DNA of 64,000 bases from Meghimatium bilineatum (GCA_034231615.1 CM067315.1:11369915-11433914); one strand, 5' to 3'. Positions 23,520 through 34,670 are shown, counted from the stretch's first letter. Translations and numbers: made by a program. The notes: generated from the sequence alone by a model not told the origin.

Positions 23520-24205
23520 ATACCAATATGTGACCCTGTGGAGTTGGTGAAATCAATATGTGTCCCTGTGGAGTTAGTTATACTAATATGTGCCCCTGTG
23601 GAGTTGGTGAAATCAATATGTGCCCCTGTGGAGTTAGTTATACCAACATGTGCCCCTGTGGAGTTAGTTATACCAATATGTGCCCCTGTGAAGTTAGTTA
23701 TACCAATATGTGCCCCTGTGGAGTTTGTGATATCCATATGTGTCCCTGTGGACATTGTGATATTCATGTGTCTCTGTGGAGTTTGTGATATCCATGTGTC
23801 CCATTGGAGTGTGTGATATCCATGTGTCCCTGTGGAGTTTGTGATATCCATGTGTACCTGTGGAGTTTGTGATATCCATATGTGTCCCTGTGGAGTTTGT
23901 GATATCCATGTGTCCCTGTGGAGTTTGTGATATCCATATGTATCCCTATGGAGTTTGTGATATCCATGTGTACCTGTGGAGTTTGTGATATTCATATGTG
24001 TCCCTGTGGAGTTTGTGATATCCATATGTGTCCCTGTGGAGTTTGTGATATCCATGTGTACCTGTGGAGTTTGTGATATCCATATGTGCCCCTGTGGAGT
24101 TTGTGATATCCATGTGTTCCTGTGGAGTTTCTGATATCCATATGTGTCCCTGTGGTGTTTGTGATATCTATATATCCCTGTGGAGTTTGTGACACTGATA
24201 TGTTC
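23520..24205. repeat. Minisatellite, mixed 28- and 30-bp units, about 23 copies
   Basis: The unit is gagtttgtgatatccatatg plus tgtccctgtg. Units lacking two bases (ccatgtgtccctgtg) are 28 bp. The left third uses a gttagttataccaatatgtg variant. Open frames on both strands are array artefacts. Confidence 0.95.
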
Positions 24206-24261
24206 CACTGTGAACAATCACCAATGATATCTGTGCTCAAAGTAACATATTTTTGTCAGGT

Positions 24262-24535
24262 ATTTTCTCGTTTTCTTTCCTTCTCAAACTCCTGCAGACT
24301 AAAACGATATAGTTCAGAAGACGGAAAACATTGTGTCATGGTTGATAACCTAGCTGCGATATCTGCGTCTTTCGCATAACATATCCTACTTCAGCATGGC
24401 TTCATGGGCACGTTGACCCTAAGTGATTGAACAGTCAGCTCCATCCCAAAACTCTTTAGTCGCCTCTTACGATGTGTATGGGAGGAAATCAGTGTTGTTA
24501 TTCTTTGCTCCGCTTGTGGATCCTGTCAACACAAA
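24262..24535 (-). mobile_element. Retroposon S2, diverged copy
   Basis: Reverse orientation. Recognisable blocks are tctcaaactcctgcagact, the gttga.aac..agctgcgatatctgcg block, the cttcagcatggcttc block, tagtcgcctcttacgatgtg, and a terminal ctgtcaacacaaagccg in place of the usual ggcaacacacgggcg. Confidence 0.75.
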
Positions 24536-24774
24536 GCCGTTATATCAGTTCTATTCTACCTGATTTCAAACACGTTTATCTACCTCACGTCAAATATTGA
24601 CACAGCAGGTAAGCACAGCAGGAAGACAAAAATGGCACGTTCTGTCAAGAGTCATGCAGAGAACATCACAAGGGCTATATTTTTTGTACTGAATTTTGTA
24701 TCTATATTTGTCAATTCATCCAAATTACATCATTCATATATCCATGTTACATCCACGCATATATCCATGTTACA
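24536..24774. other. Unassigned spacer
   Basis: Short atatccatgttacatcc repeats occur at 24738-24780. Nothing else is seen. Confidence 0.5.
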
Positions 24775-25540
24775 TCCTTGGATTTAGAGTTTTTGTGAAT
24801 TTGTCTGTCCGGCCAGCATACTTTCTCCAGTTTGCTTTCGTGAAGTTCCATCTAGGTGTGGTTGTGGGGCCAGCAGGGGTATGGTTAATGTCAATGGTGA
24901 GTTTGATGGGGCGATGGTCACTTCCACCAAGCTGCTCCAGCACTTCCCTGTATGTTGTTTTAGCCAAAGCGTCTGTTGCAAAGGCTAGGTCAGGGGTTGA
25001 GGTGGTGTGCCATCTTCTAGAGTACAAAGTTGGAGGGTCTTGAGGTTCATTAAGCAGTTGAAGTTTCACCTCGCACTGCCAGTCTTCCACTTCTTCTCCT
25101 CTAGTATCTTGTTCTGTACATTCCCAACTCTGTGAGTGGCTACTACAGTCACCAATCACAAGACAGTTATCTTTTTCTGCGTTAATTGTGTGCAGAGATA
25201 AGCTATTGTCTTGTGAACAGTAATAGCTATATACTGCAACCTCATAAGTTGGAAGGGTTAAGCAGGTTCCAATTATTTCAGCCTGTTCTTCAGTGTTTAC
25301 TCAGATTTCTGAGGAAGCGATATTGTTTTTGACCAGAATAAGTTCTCCTCCTTTGTGTCTTTTCTCTATAAATACGAAATGTTTTGTATACTTGGATGTT
25401 GAATCTATTGTTGTTTGTTAGGTGTGTTTCCTGTATGCATGCTATATCTATTTCGTCTTTGTGTAATCGGTTTGCAAGTGCAGTCCTTTTATTGTAGACA
25501 CTTTCGGCATTCCTCTGCAATATTTTCAAGTGCTCATTTG
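24775..25540 (-). mobile_element. LINE-N 5' part: APE-type endonuclease domain
   Basis: On the minus strand, 25529-25290 encodes NAESVYNKRTALANRLHKDE and then ACIQETHL, with the metal-binding Glu of APE endonucleases in QETHL. The frame at 25159-24770 carries VIGDCSSHSQSW (the GDFN.H position), TPDLAF and GGSDHRPI (the catalytic SDH), followed by PRWNFTKANWRKYA. In this superfamily the domain nicks target DNA for priming. Frameshifts break it into pieces. RT is not adjacent, so the copy is truncated after the endonuclease. Confidence 0.85.
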
Positions 25541-25831
25541 TGTCTTTGGTGTCTGCATCATGATCTCTATGTGTGTTTTTTTAAACCAGTAGTAATTGTT
25601 CTCTGATCTATTTTCCTGACTCCACAAATTGAGGTACCACCAGTCGATGAGGTTGGACTCAATCGAGGCTCAGAATTTGGTACTTAATATGCCTGACAAG
25701 ATTCAATAGATGAAGCACCAAAACGAATCGTCTGCAACCTTTTATTTGACATGTGAAGTCATTGCGTAACACTGTGGTTTTCAGCCTTGGCAATCTATAG
25801 TCAATCCCCTGGCTGGATCATTTTGAATACT
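25541..25831. other. Unassigned spacer
   Basis: No feature is recognised. Confidence 0.5.
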
Positions 25832-26060
25832 AGTTCAACTTGTATTCTTGAACTAGTTACTGGCACGGCGTGGGTGGGAGGAACAACATAGAAACTGCCG
25901 CAAGGGCCAGAGTTGTGCCCTGATGTCGACGTCTGTTTCGCCGACATTAGACTCCAAACACCATTGAGCCAGATGTCTGCCGAAACAGAGGGCGGAGCAC
26001 TTATGGGAATGCCCCACGTGCTGTAAGGTCAGTTTCTAATCAAGAATCAGGTGGAACACA
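25832..26060. mobile_element. Interspersed repeat R2, copy 1
   Basis: It is colinear with 48640-48850. Shared blocks include cttgaactagtta, ggcacggcgt, ggccagagttgtgccctgat, acagagggcggagcactt and gtttctaatcaag. It starts with a palindrome, ctagttcaa...ttgaactag (25832-25858). The class is unknown. Confidence 0.7.
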
Positions 26061-27318
26061 ATTATTATCAATAAATTTGCATATTTTTATTTTCTTTGCT
26101 GTACTTACTGAGCACAAAGTAGCTTCAATCTTGTTTTGTATTCTTTGACTGGTTCAGTATTTACTACAGCTGCATTCAAGGCCGTGCCGTGCTACGAAGC
26201 AGAGACGCGGCCGTATCAGGCGGCAGCAATCAAATTATATTGTCGGGGCGACATTTCGAAGAAAAACCATTTGGTGGATGGGGGGGGGGGCATTTCGAAA
26301 ACCTGCATCATACCACATCAGAATATCTACTGCATGACACTGGTTGCGTCTCCCCCTCTCCATTGTTGCACATTCACTAATATAAACTTTTCATCAAATA
26401 TAGATTCTGCGGACAACGCCACTTAACGATAGACTTTGTATCGTTAGACAATGAAAAGCAATTTTATTCAGTGATGTGACCATCACGCAAGAATTATATC
26501 TAGAGAAGGGCTTAACTGGAGTGTTTTATTGCCCCCACCCCTTCTTTCCCGGAACGATTTCACCAATTTCGAGAACCACTGTTCGAGCACGTCACATCAG
26601 TCAATTGTTAGAAAAGTTTACTTACCTACATCCTGTAGCCAAATAACCAAGATGGCGTCGCAGATCAATATATATTGAAATATAGTTTTGACTTGAAGCT
26701 ACTATGGCCGTCCATATCTATCACATTATACTTGATATATACATTTAAGTCTAGCAGTAACACTTCGACATATTTATTTACAAATAAAATGGCTGACGAT
26801 TTAAAAAAAATTATGTGGACGACGCCAACCAAATAACATTGTTACATTGATCATGTGACACTAAAAATTGTCACGTGACAGACACGGCGGATGTGAAACT
26901 AACAGTTAATTTAAGCTTATGGATGGTTGCCTGTACCTACACCCACTCACTTATCCCAGGTAAACTTCATGAGAAATTCCGAAAACATACAAGTAATATT
27001 TACACACGCGGTTTTGCAGGTAAACTGAGAAAAATTACGGAAAACGTAATAGAATAGCGCGAATACTGGATCTGAATTACGTTAAACTGAATAGAATAGA
27101 GATAATATAATGATTAATAGTGAAAATTTTAAAAAAGGGACTTCTTATGATAAGGCACGCACTTTTCAACCACAAACGTAAGTCCAATTTAATTATTACC
27201 GTGAGCATAACAAATAATAGAGTGCACCGCAACCTCCTAAATATACACCAGCACAGAAACTAGACTGGAGTGACCATGCTCTGTCCACGACATGTAATTC
27301 AAGGATATGTAAACGTAT
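26061..27318. other. Unassigned region
   Basis: A G-run lies at about 26279-26290. Short frames (26136-26426, 26189-26380) overlap in different phases and show no domain. No gene is called. Confidence 0.45.
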
Positions 27319-27476
27319 TCTTCTTCAGCCTTCATTCTCAAACTCCCACTGGATCTCTCTTGTAGCAGGACCATGGTACTACTAGATTTCCAGCAAGATG
27401 TAATCCAGAAAATGGAAATGCGTTGTGTCGCAATTTAATTTGCGCTAATGGCCCGACACATCAGTCTTCGGTGGTA
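27319..27476 (-). mobile_element. Retroposon S1, copy 4
   Basis: Reverse orientation, near full length. It begins ttcttcttcagccttcattc and ends gacacatcagtcttcggtg. No clear duplication is found. Confidence 0.8.
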
Positions 27477-28185
27477 CACTAGTGATCTGAATGTGTTAAT
27501 CAAATAAATTGTTTGTTTTATGCAATAAATTCTTGTCTCATCTCTGTCTACATTGCTCAGACGCGTTTCATAAAGTGTTAGCCATATTTCTTCTCACGAT
27601 TTCCTAAGCAATTTGTTTCTGGCATGCACCACGAAGTTTGCTTTTAGGATCTTGCTTATCTGCTAACTCTGGTATTTCAAGAGACCAATGCATATCCCTT
27701 TCCACCATGATGTTTCTGTTGTAATTATTTGTCTTAAATATGAAATGGTAAAATGTAGTTACAATGAATCTCTAGGTTACAGAATTAATCAATTATAGAT
27801 CTTGAAATCCTATACAACCAGACTGCATCAAATGTTTTTGTATAAAATATGTCGAAAACTTTTTTTTAAAATACTTCATTGCTAGACTTCTTAACGCATA
27901 GCTTGTTCATTAATTAACCAATGTGACTGATATTTTCTGTGCTTGTTTACTGCATAGCTGCCTGTGGCACATACTAAAGGATTTCTGTAACTTGATTAGT
28001 TTAATTTTTATGTACTTTCTAATTTAGAATTTTTAAGCTATAAAAAGTGTGATAGTTAGCATGATGTAAACAAAACGTATTTAACATTTATTATTTTCTT
28101 TAGTTCCTGCCGTGCATGTTCCATATCTGTATATGTTTATTGAATTTGGTTGAATATAACATTACTTGTTTCTTTAAATTGTGTT
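27477..28185. other. Unassigned AT-rich spacer, trace of R4 end
   Basis: At 27625-27700, gcatgcaccacgaagttt...ggatcttgcttatctgctaa resembles the 3' end of R4 (36820-36900, 62690-62765), so a fragment of that element is likely here. Confidence 0.45.
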
Positions 28186-28900
28186 AGAAGTCTATCTATC
28201 TATCTATTCGCTAAAACTTTTGTTGCCTTTCAGCGTCAGGGGTAGAAGAGTTTTCTGGAGATGACCCTCTTGTGTGCTGAGTATATTGTGGAGTTTGTCG
28301 CCTCTTTTATTTCGGTGGTCAATCGTTTTCGTGGTCGGCCTCTGTGTCTGCCTTCACTGTATCTGTGTAGCATAGCTTGCTGTGGTATGCTGTCTGATGG
28401 TAGTTAGCTGATGTGTGCAAACCATTTTATCTGTTGTCTCTTAATATACTCCAAGACTGTGGCGGTTCCGGGTCTTTGTCTAATGTCCTCATTTCTCACT
28501 CTCTGTCTCGTAGCGATATTCCTAGGATTCTGCGTAAGCATGCCATTTCAGTTGTCACAAGTCTACGTTTGTCTTGTGCTGTCGCTGCCCATGGTTGGCT
28601 TTGGTAACACAGCGATGGTATAATAATTGTTTTGAATAGTGTTATTTTGGTGTTTAAATCTACATTTTTGTTTCTGAAGATTGGTGTCATTTGTCCTAGG
28701 GCTTGGTATGCTTTACTACATCTATTGTGTATTTCTTTGCTGCTCCTGCCGTCTGTTGTTATATTGTTTCCTATGTATGTGAATTCTGTCACTTGTTTAA
28801 GTCTGTTGTTTCCAATATATATATTGGTGTTTCTTTCTGTTCTTCCTATCTTCATTACTTCGGTCTTTTCTATATTTATCTTCAAGACATACATATTTCA
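28186..28900 (-). mobile_element. LINE 3' end with (ATAG)n tail
   Basis: The minus-strand frame 28894-28496 encodes NIEKTEVMKIGR, then YIGNNITTDGRSSKEIHNRC, then SQPWAA...MACLRRILGISLRDR. These are the blocks that follow the RT palm in LINEs. The coding trace continues to about 28320 (RPTTKTIDHR). The tail is a tetranucleotide run, seen as tctatctatctatctatt at 28191-28208. 5'-truncated and frameshifted. Confidence 0.8.
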
Positions 28901-29229
28901 CACATACATATCACATTTCATTTTTTTGAATTTCTCTTCCAACAAATGTACATGAATCCAAGAAAAGTTGCGTTTTTATATAGATGAACCATATGTGCAT
29001 TCTGTGTGCAAATTTGAGAGCTATAACTTTAAAATTGAATTAACTTTTAATGAATTTTTTTAGTACCGCTACCACTTCTCTGCTTTAACTCCCCCTTAAG
29101 TGTGATTCGTTTCTAGTCCTTGTATCTAGATTTTACTTCATAGTGAGCCAATAACCCCGAAAAGAAATCAGTAATACACCAGAAGTCAAACGTTGGCATA
29201 AACTGAGACCCTGAATGAAAGAAGACCTC
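28901..29229. other. Unassigned spacer
   Basis: No feature is recognised. Confidence 0.5.
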
Positions 29230-29422
29230 ATTGCAGAATTAATTAGGGCGTCATTCTTTACGTATTTAAAAATTACTGTCGAGATTTTAGTTGGTCACTA
29301 TTTATATACTTGGAGTCGCAAGCCAAAAATAACCAAGACGACTCCAAGTATATAAATAGTGCCCAACGAAATGTGCGACAATAATAACAAACATAACTAA
29401 TTGGGTTATATTATATTAATTA
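29230..29422. mobile_element. MITE M2, copy 1
   Basis: An inverted-repeat element of about 190 bp. The left arm (tagttggtcactatttatat, acttggagtcg) and the right arm (cgactccaagtatataaata, gtg.ccaacg) pair almost fully. The outer ends are ttaattaggg and, reversed, ccaattagttatgtttg. It could form a hairpin of about 80 bp. Confidence 0.75.
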
Positions 29423-29849
29423 TGTGCATATATTCTTTTAAGAACTGTAGACTGTAGACGGTTATGCATAAACAATCATTTGAGCAATAAAATCTATCAC
29501 GAAAATATAAAGTGATAAAATAGAGTACCATACTATTGTTTTCAAGGATTGGCTCTATCGTCATTTCCGTAGAACATAGATACACACCGACAAAAGGCTT
29601 TAAAACTATATTTTGTGCAAATACGGAAATCTTGCGCGTATTCAAACAAGTAGAGAATAGTTTTCAGTTCTGTTACTGAATGATGCAATGGAGTATATGT
29701 GGATGAATACTGGGGCTTACATACGGATTTTTAAAAAAAATAGATGGTAGGGAAATCCTCCGAGAAAAGATATAAAAAGCTCATTGGCTGACTACACAAT
29801 CCATGTGACTACACAACCGTGACCTTACACGATACATGAGACATGTCCA

Positions 29850-30062
29850 TAGAATTAACTAGGACTTCATTCGTTATGGTTTTTTTAAAATTATTGTCAC
29901 GTTTTCCTTTGGTCACTATTTATATACTTTAAGTGACCATGCATGTCTATTGTTAGGCGCATGTAATTCCTAGTAGAAAAATAGTGAGTAATGGAAAACA
30001 CGTCAATAATCCCAAAAAACGTAACGAATGAAAGCATAATTAACTCTGCGCAGATGTTTTCT
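29850..30062. mobile_element. MITE M2, copy 2
   Basis: Its inverted outer arms contain ttcattcgttatgg and, reversed, ttcattcgttacg. The internal ttggtcactatttatatact is as in copies 1 and 3, but the centre is diverged. Confidence 0.7.
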
Positions 30063-30175
30063 ATTACTACACAACTCGTGTGACTACACAACTCGTGTGA
30101 CTACACAACTCGTGTGACTACACAACTCGTGTGACTACACAACTCGTGTGACTACACAACCCGTGTGACTACGGT
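30062..30175. repeat. Minisatellite, 17-bp unit, 7 copies
   Basis: The unit is tgactacacaactcgtg. It abuts the end of the MITE M2 copy. A diverged precursor (gactacacaatccatgtg) is at about 29790-29815, before the MITE. Confidence 0.9.
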
Positions 30176-30339
30176 TTCAATACAGCGGTCAGTAATAAAA
30201 TGCGAAATAAGTATTCACAATGACTCACTGCTAAATCGGAAGAAAAACACAACCCAATCTGGCAAACACGGTGTATAGTAGCTATGGCGAAGCTAACAAT
30301 TTGGTCACATGTTCACACACCTAAAAATATGGTTAAGTG

Positions 30340-30822
30340 AGGGTCATATGTATGTCTTGTTCACATTTATGCCATAATTAGTCGACTATCGGTCTTGTTC
30401 AAATTGATGTCATAAATAGTCGACTATCGGTCTTGTTCAAATTGATGTCATAAATAGTCAAGTATCGGTCTTGTTCACCGCTAGAACGAAGGGATGTGTC
30501 GAGCCATTGGCGCAAATAAAACGGGGACACAACGCATTTCCATTTTCCGGACTACATCCTGCTGGAAATCTAGTAGAACCATTGCCCTTCTACAAATGAG
30601 ATCCAGTGGGAGTTTGAGAATGAACGCTGAAGAAGAAGAAGGTCTTGTTCAAATTGATGCCATAAATAGTCGAGTATCGGTCTTGATCAAATTGATGTCA
30701 TAAATAGTCGAGTATCGGTCTTGTTCAAATTGATGTCATAAATAGTCGAGTATCGGTCTTGTTCAAATTGATGTCATAAATAGTCGAGTATCGGTCTTGT
30801 TCAAGTTGATGCCATAAATAGC
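30340..30822. repeat. Minisatellite, 38-bp unit, interrupted by S1
   Basis: The unit is gtcttgttcaaattgatgtc plus ataaatagtcgagtatcg. About 3 copies lie left and 5 right of the S1 insertion at 30478-30640. An S2 copy follows within 10 bp of the right end. Confidence 0.93.
30478..30640 (+). mobile_element. Retroposon S1, copy 5, inside the 38-bp array
   Basis: 163 bp, well conserved, ending gaacgctgaagaagaagaa. The flanking ggtcttgttca (30467-30477 and 30641-30651) may be a target-site duplication, but every array unit carries the same 11 bases. Confidence 0.85.
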
Positions 30823-30831
30823 CGTCTGCAT

Positions 30832-31115
30832 TCTTCTTCTTCTGCGTTCGTTCTCAAACTCCTGCATATTAGCAGGATGTAGTCCGAAGAACGGAATGCG
30901 TCGTGTCATGGTTTACATCATTGCTGCGATATCTGCGCCTTTCGGCCTGACACATCCGACTTCAGCATGGCTTCAGGTCACTTACCCTATATGGGATGGG
31001 ACAGCCAACTCCATCCCATAACCTCCTTAGTCGCCTTTTACGACATGCGGGAAAGGTAAACAGTGTTGCTATTCTTTGCTCCACTTTCGGGCCTCGGCAA
31101 CACACAGGCGTGAGT
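30832..31115 (-). mobile_element. Retroposon S2, full-length copy (284 bp, 9-bp duplication)
   Basis: Flanked by cgtctgcat at 30823-30831 and 31116-31124. Read on the minus strand it starts cacgcctgtgtgttgccg, carries gtcgtaaaaggcgactaagg, a 10-bp perfect hairpin (tatgggatgg / ccatcccata) and gccgaaaggc, and ends gagaacgaacgcagaagaag. No protein is encoded. Confidence 0.9.
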
Positions 31116-31124
31116 CGTCTGCAT

Positions 31125-31403
31125 GTATAGTTAACGAACAGTTTGTGTGGACTGCGTGGTTCCTCCTCTGTCATTGTTAATGTTTTGAATGAAATTATAA
31201 ATAAAAGATAAAAGAATATGCTGAGAGGAAAATCATAATGAGAAACAACAATAGGAGAAGATGGAATGGACAAGATGAATGAGAAATATATCAAAAAGAA
31301 AAGAAAAAAAGGAAGAAGGATAAAAAGTGCGAGACGAAATGGAAAAGATACAAAAATAAGAGAAATATGATTGTACAAAAGAATAATAATTAGGATTACA
31401 GAA

Positions 31404-31410
<7 letters not shown>
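31125..31410. other. Purine-rich unassigned spacer
   Basis: A-rich sequence with many agaaa runs leads into a (GA)n microsatellite. The minus-strand open frame follows from this composition. Confidence 0.5.

Positions 31411-31450
<40 letters not shown>
31411..31450. repeat. (GA)n microsatellite
   Basis: About 19 uninterrupted GA dinucleotides. Confidence 0.97.
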
Positions 31451-31452
<2 letters not shown>

Positions 31453-31689
31453 AATAAATGTAGCAATGTAAACAGTTGCTAGAAGAGGAACTGCTAAGAA
31501 TCGCTAAAAACGCGTGTTTGGTCAAGACCTCCGTTATAATATGCACTGCTCACTGGTCTCACACACGTCGTCACTCATTTTGGCTGATGTGACTGATCCG
31601 AGCTTTTCCTTTGCCACTTTGCACATATTTGCGTCGACAGCCAATGAAATGTCGGATCACTCTAGATGAGTGATTAACTGGTAGTATAT

Positions 31690-32334
31690 TCTATTGCCAA
31701 AGAATGTAAATATCTAGGCAGCATTTTTTCCGAAGATGGAAGACTAGATAGAGAAATAGAAACAAGGTGCCAGAAAGCAAACACAGTGACTTACCAACTT
31801 TCACCATTACTTCTTCATCCAACGATCAAGATGGAATTAAAAAACAAATAATATCTACAATTTGTATACCAACACTGTGCTACCAATGTAAAACATAGTC
31901 TTTAACAGCTTCGCAGCAAAGAAATATCGTCACATGTGAAATGAGGTGTCTGAGAAAAGCTGCAATGGTTACCAAACTAGATAAAATAAGAAATGAAGAA
32001 ATTAGGACAAGAGTTGGTATAATATCAGTATTGAACATATTGAGAGACAGCAAGCAAAATGGTTCGGTCACCTTATGAGAATGAAGCCAAACCAAATACC
32101 AATAAGAGCACATAACAAAAGAGTATCCGGGCGTAAGGGCAAAGATAGACCAAGAAAACGGTGGATAGAAAACATCAAGATAACCGTGAACAAACATGGA
32201 CTAAATGCAACCTCGGCGACACACCTGGCGTTGAATCGACAGCTTAAGCTGCCACACATACGCTTAACGGCAAGTGTGAATGCGATCAACAATCATTCAC
32301 CTGGGGAAAGACAATAGACAACAGAAAATAGACA
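31690..32334 (+). mobile_element. Decayed LINE 3' region
   Basis: Conceptual translation with frame changes gives ECKYLGSIFSEDGRLDREIE, then CLRK, then WFGHLMRMKP and a block near RPRKRWIENIKITV. This is the C-terminal region of endonuclease-RT LINEs. The 3' end is rich in agacaata, and aatcattcacctggggaaag matches the insertion at 34434-34670 (same family). Confidence 0.75.
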
Positions 32335-32545
32335 ATATTCTATTCAGGAAGTAGCCATCAACCCAGCACTTTTTAGCTGTAGTGAGTGATTTTTTATGCC
32401 AATATAAATACACTCAGTAGTTTGCCATTGCTTTCTGAACGATCCAGATGCACAATTGTCTGCGACGGGATACGAATCCGGTACCTTGGCCGTCATAGAC
32501 GCGCACTACACCACGCCGCATCAGAGCCGGACAGATGATTGATTC
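32335..32545 (-). mobile_element. SINE S4, near-complete copy
   Basis: Reverse orientation. On the plus strand it reads gaagtagccatcaaccc ... cagtagtttgccattgcttt ... gtaccttggccgtcatagac ... agagccgga. The tRNA-like head has lost good box matches. It abuts the LINE 3' end on the left and the hAT MITE on the right. Confidence 0.75.
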
Positions 32546-32552
32546 TCTATGT

Positions 32553-32735
32553 CAGGGGTTCCCTAAGTGTGCGCAGCGGCGTCCGGGGCCGCAATGAGTC
32601 TTCAGGGGTGCCGCGACAGCCTCGCCAAACCGAAAAAAAAAATGAAAATATAAGTTTTGCTTCATATTAAGGGCGCCGCCAAAAATAATCTAAACGTTAA
32701 TTGCGCCATGACTTTAAAAAGTTTGGGAAACCCTG
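32553..32735. mobile_element. hAT-type MITE, complete, with perfect 8-bp duplication
   Basis: It starts caggggttccctaag and ends gtttgggaaaccctg, so the inverted ends are cagggg/cagggt-type, as in hAT elements. A perfect 8-bp repeat, ctctatgt, flanks it (32545-32552 and 32736-32743). The 183-bp body is GC-rich in its left half and encodes nothing. It needs a transposase in trans. Confidence 0.9.
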
Positions 32736-32743
32736 CTCTATGT

Positions 32744-33774
32744 AAATAGTTGGCAGGACATGATCTGCAGAAGGACTTGGTTGTAGACATGTTTTGGAAT
32801 GATTGTTGCTTTATATCACTACGTCCTCAGCCTTTTTGTGTACCAGTGACCACTCTTACGGGCGATTTTTCTAACTTTTTGTGTACCAGTGGCCACCTCT
32901 TACGGGCGATTTTTCTAACTTGCCCCCCCCCCCTCCACTTCCTTTTCCGCCTGATGTCTAAAAATAGGTAACTGTATATATTTGGAGGTCCGTGACAGAA
33001 AGCAAATATTTAAAGGGTGTCTATGATGACAAAAAAAATGTACAAACCGTTGGTTTATTGAATATCTGTAATGATCACCCAGGTTTTTTGTGTGTAAATG
33101 TTTATTAATAAATATCTTTAATTAGTTAACTTTATGTGTCTCCAATTGCATTTTTTCTTTTCTTCGTTACCCCTCCCCTGAGAAGAATCTGTTTCCCCTC
33201 CTTCTAGTGAAGGGCATGTGGACAACGACGTGAATTACTGTTTTAGATCAGTGAAGGAGCAACAGTTGTGGTACAATACCAGTAGATGGGGCTACATTTT
33301 TTGTAGAAACGCGAAAGGAAATAAATGACATTGGGTAGGCAAATCTTTGTATTTAGTTTTTTAAAGCCATTATTTCCCTTGGTATAATTATCCATCGGTG
33401 GAGGTAGAGATATTTATTTAGGGGGGGGGGGGGACCGGGAAAAGTTGATGTTTATTATGCTTGTATGAGTTGGGAACAGACTGGGGTTAGTGTTAGGTTA
33501 TCTTTAGCTAACGTAATTTTGTTGCACTTACCTGCGACCGATAGATATGCAGTACGTATGTTCTAGTAGCGATGACTACTTCCGGATCCAGTCTTTTCCC
33601 CACGCATGTAACCCATACAACACCCATAAATATCCCCATTTCCCCACAATTTCCTAAATAGATACTCGATGTTCACCTACTGATGGGCGCCATTTTGTAT
33701 CTTGGACCAAGACGGCAGATCAAGAGAACTTTTAACCGAATAAACAGAGAACTACTCTAAAGTTTTATAGAAAA
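32744..33774. other. Unassigned region with homopolymer runs
   Basis: A 40-bp direct duplication (tgtaccagtg.ccac..cttacgggcg) lies at 32837-32915. A C-run is at about 32922 and a G-run at about 33420. At about 33267, gtggtacaataccagtagat resembles the outer end of MITE M1 at 59371. No gene is seen. Confidence 0.45.
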
Positions 33775-33948
33775 TTGTGGAATAAATAGGTGATTTCTAG
33801 AATGTGTAAGAGCCATATACAAAGATAATGAAAGTGCAGTTGCAACAAGTGCTGTACTTACAAAGTGGTTTTCACTTACGTCAGGAGTTAGACAGGAGTG
33901 TGTCATATCACCATTATTGTTTATTATTTATATTGATAGCATTATAGG

Positions 33949-34206
33949 TTCTTGTTTCCAATTAGTTCCTACCGACGTATTTTTTCGTTGATTAATCTAA
34001 ATATCATATCAATAACTAATCATTAATTAATTAAAATATTTATTTTATTTTTTAGGGTTAAGGTTAGGGTTATGGGTTAGGGTTAGTTATGTTTTACATA
34101 ACTAATCCTAGCCCTAAATATATTTAACCCTTGTGGCACTGGTTTGGAATTAGTGTCTACCTATGTGATTATTTCCATTGGCGGTAGACACTAATTGGAA
34201 AGAAGA
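33949..34206. mobile_element. MITE M1, copy in LINE, with TTAGGG-like core
   Basis: The inverted ends are tttccaattagttcctaccg and, reversed, tttccaattagtgtctaccg. The centre contains ggttagggttatgggttagg and, opposite it, aactaatcctagccctaaat. About 258 bp. It splits LINE coding sequence. Confidence 0.8.
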
Positions 34207-34433
34207 AGCGTATTATCAACGCAATTAAAACACTACCAGACGCTAACTAGCCAAATGTCTACTTCACAGTTAGAGCGAACAACTGCAAGATCACAAAAAT
34301 CTACTCAATGGAAGTTGCTTCAATCACAAAATGAAGATCAATACAGAAAAAAACAAAACTGAATTAATGTCTAAAAGCAGAGAACCCAAGCTGAAAATAA
34401 TCACCATAAATATAAATGATTAACTACTGAAAC

Positions 34434-34670
34434 TATTGTCTATTTCCAGGTGAATGATGGTCAGAATATCCACACTCTACCATTAAGTGTAGGGCTGGTG
34501 ACCGGGAGCTTTAGTTGTCTATCCCAGGCCAGATGTGTCGCCTTAGCTGGGTTTAAACCTGCATTTGATCAGTGTTGTGATGTTATCTATCCATCTTGTT
34601 CTAGGTCTTCCTCTGACCTTGTATCCAGATCGTCTTATGTTAAATGTTCTTGTTGTAGTTGGTTATTTAG
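34434..34670 (-). mobile_element. 5'-truncated LINE inserted in LINE, 12-bp duplication
   Basis: A perfect direct repeat, aactactgaaac, flanks it (34422-34433 and 34671-34682). The minus strand reads through a decayed C-terminal LINE block (about RGRPRTRWID on the family pattern) to a 3' end, ccatcattcacctggaaata, like that of the LINE at 31690-32334. Confidence 0.85.

Noticed and set aside
28411-28987. Plus-strand membrane-like frames (Leu/Phe rich)
   Set aside because: They are antisense to a well-supported LINE RT C-terminus on the minus strand.
31233-31546. Ser/Leu-rich minus-strand protein
   Set aside because: It is created by a (GA)n microsatellite and purine-rich DNA.
33949-34206. 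Interstitial telomere or chromosome-fusion site (ttagggtta motifs)
   Set aside because: Only a few imperfect motifs occur, always in the centre of an inverted-repeat element found at four places. A MITE explains them better.
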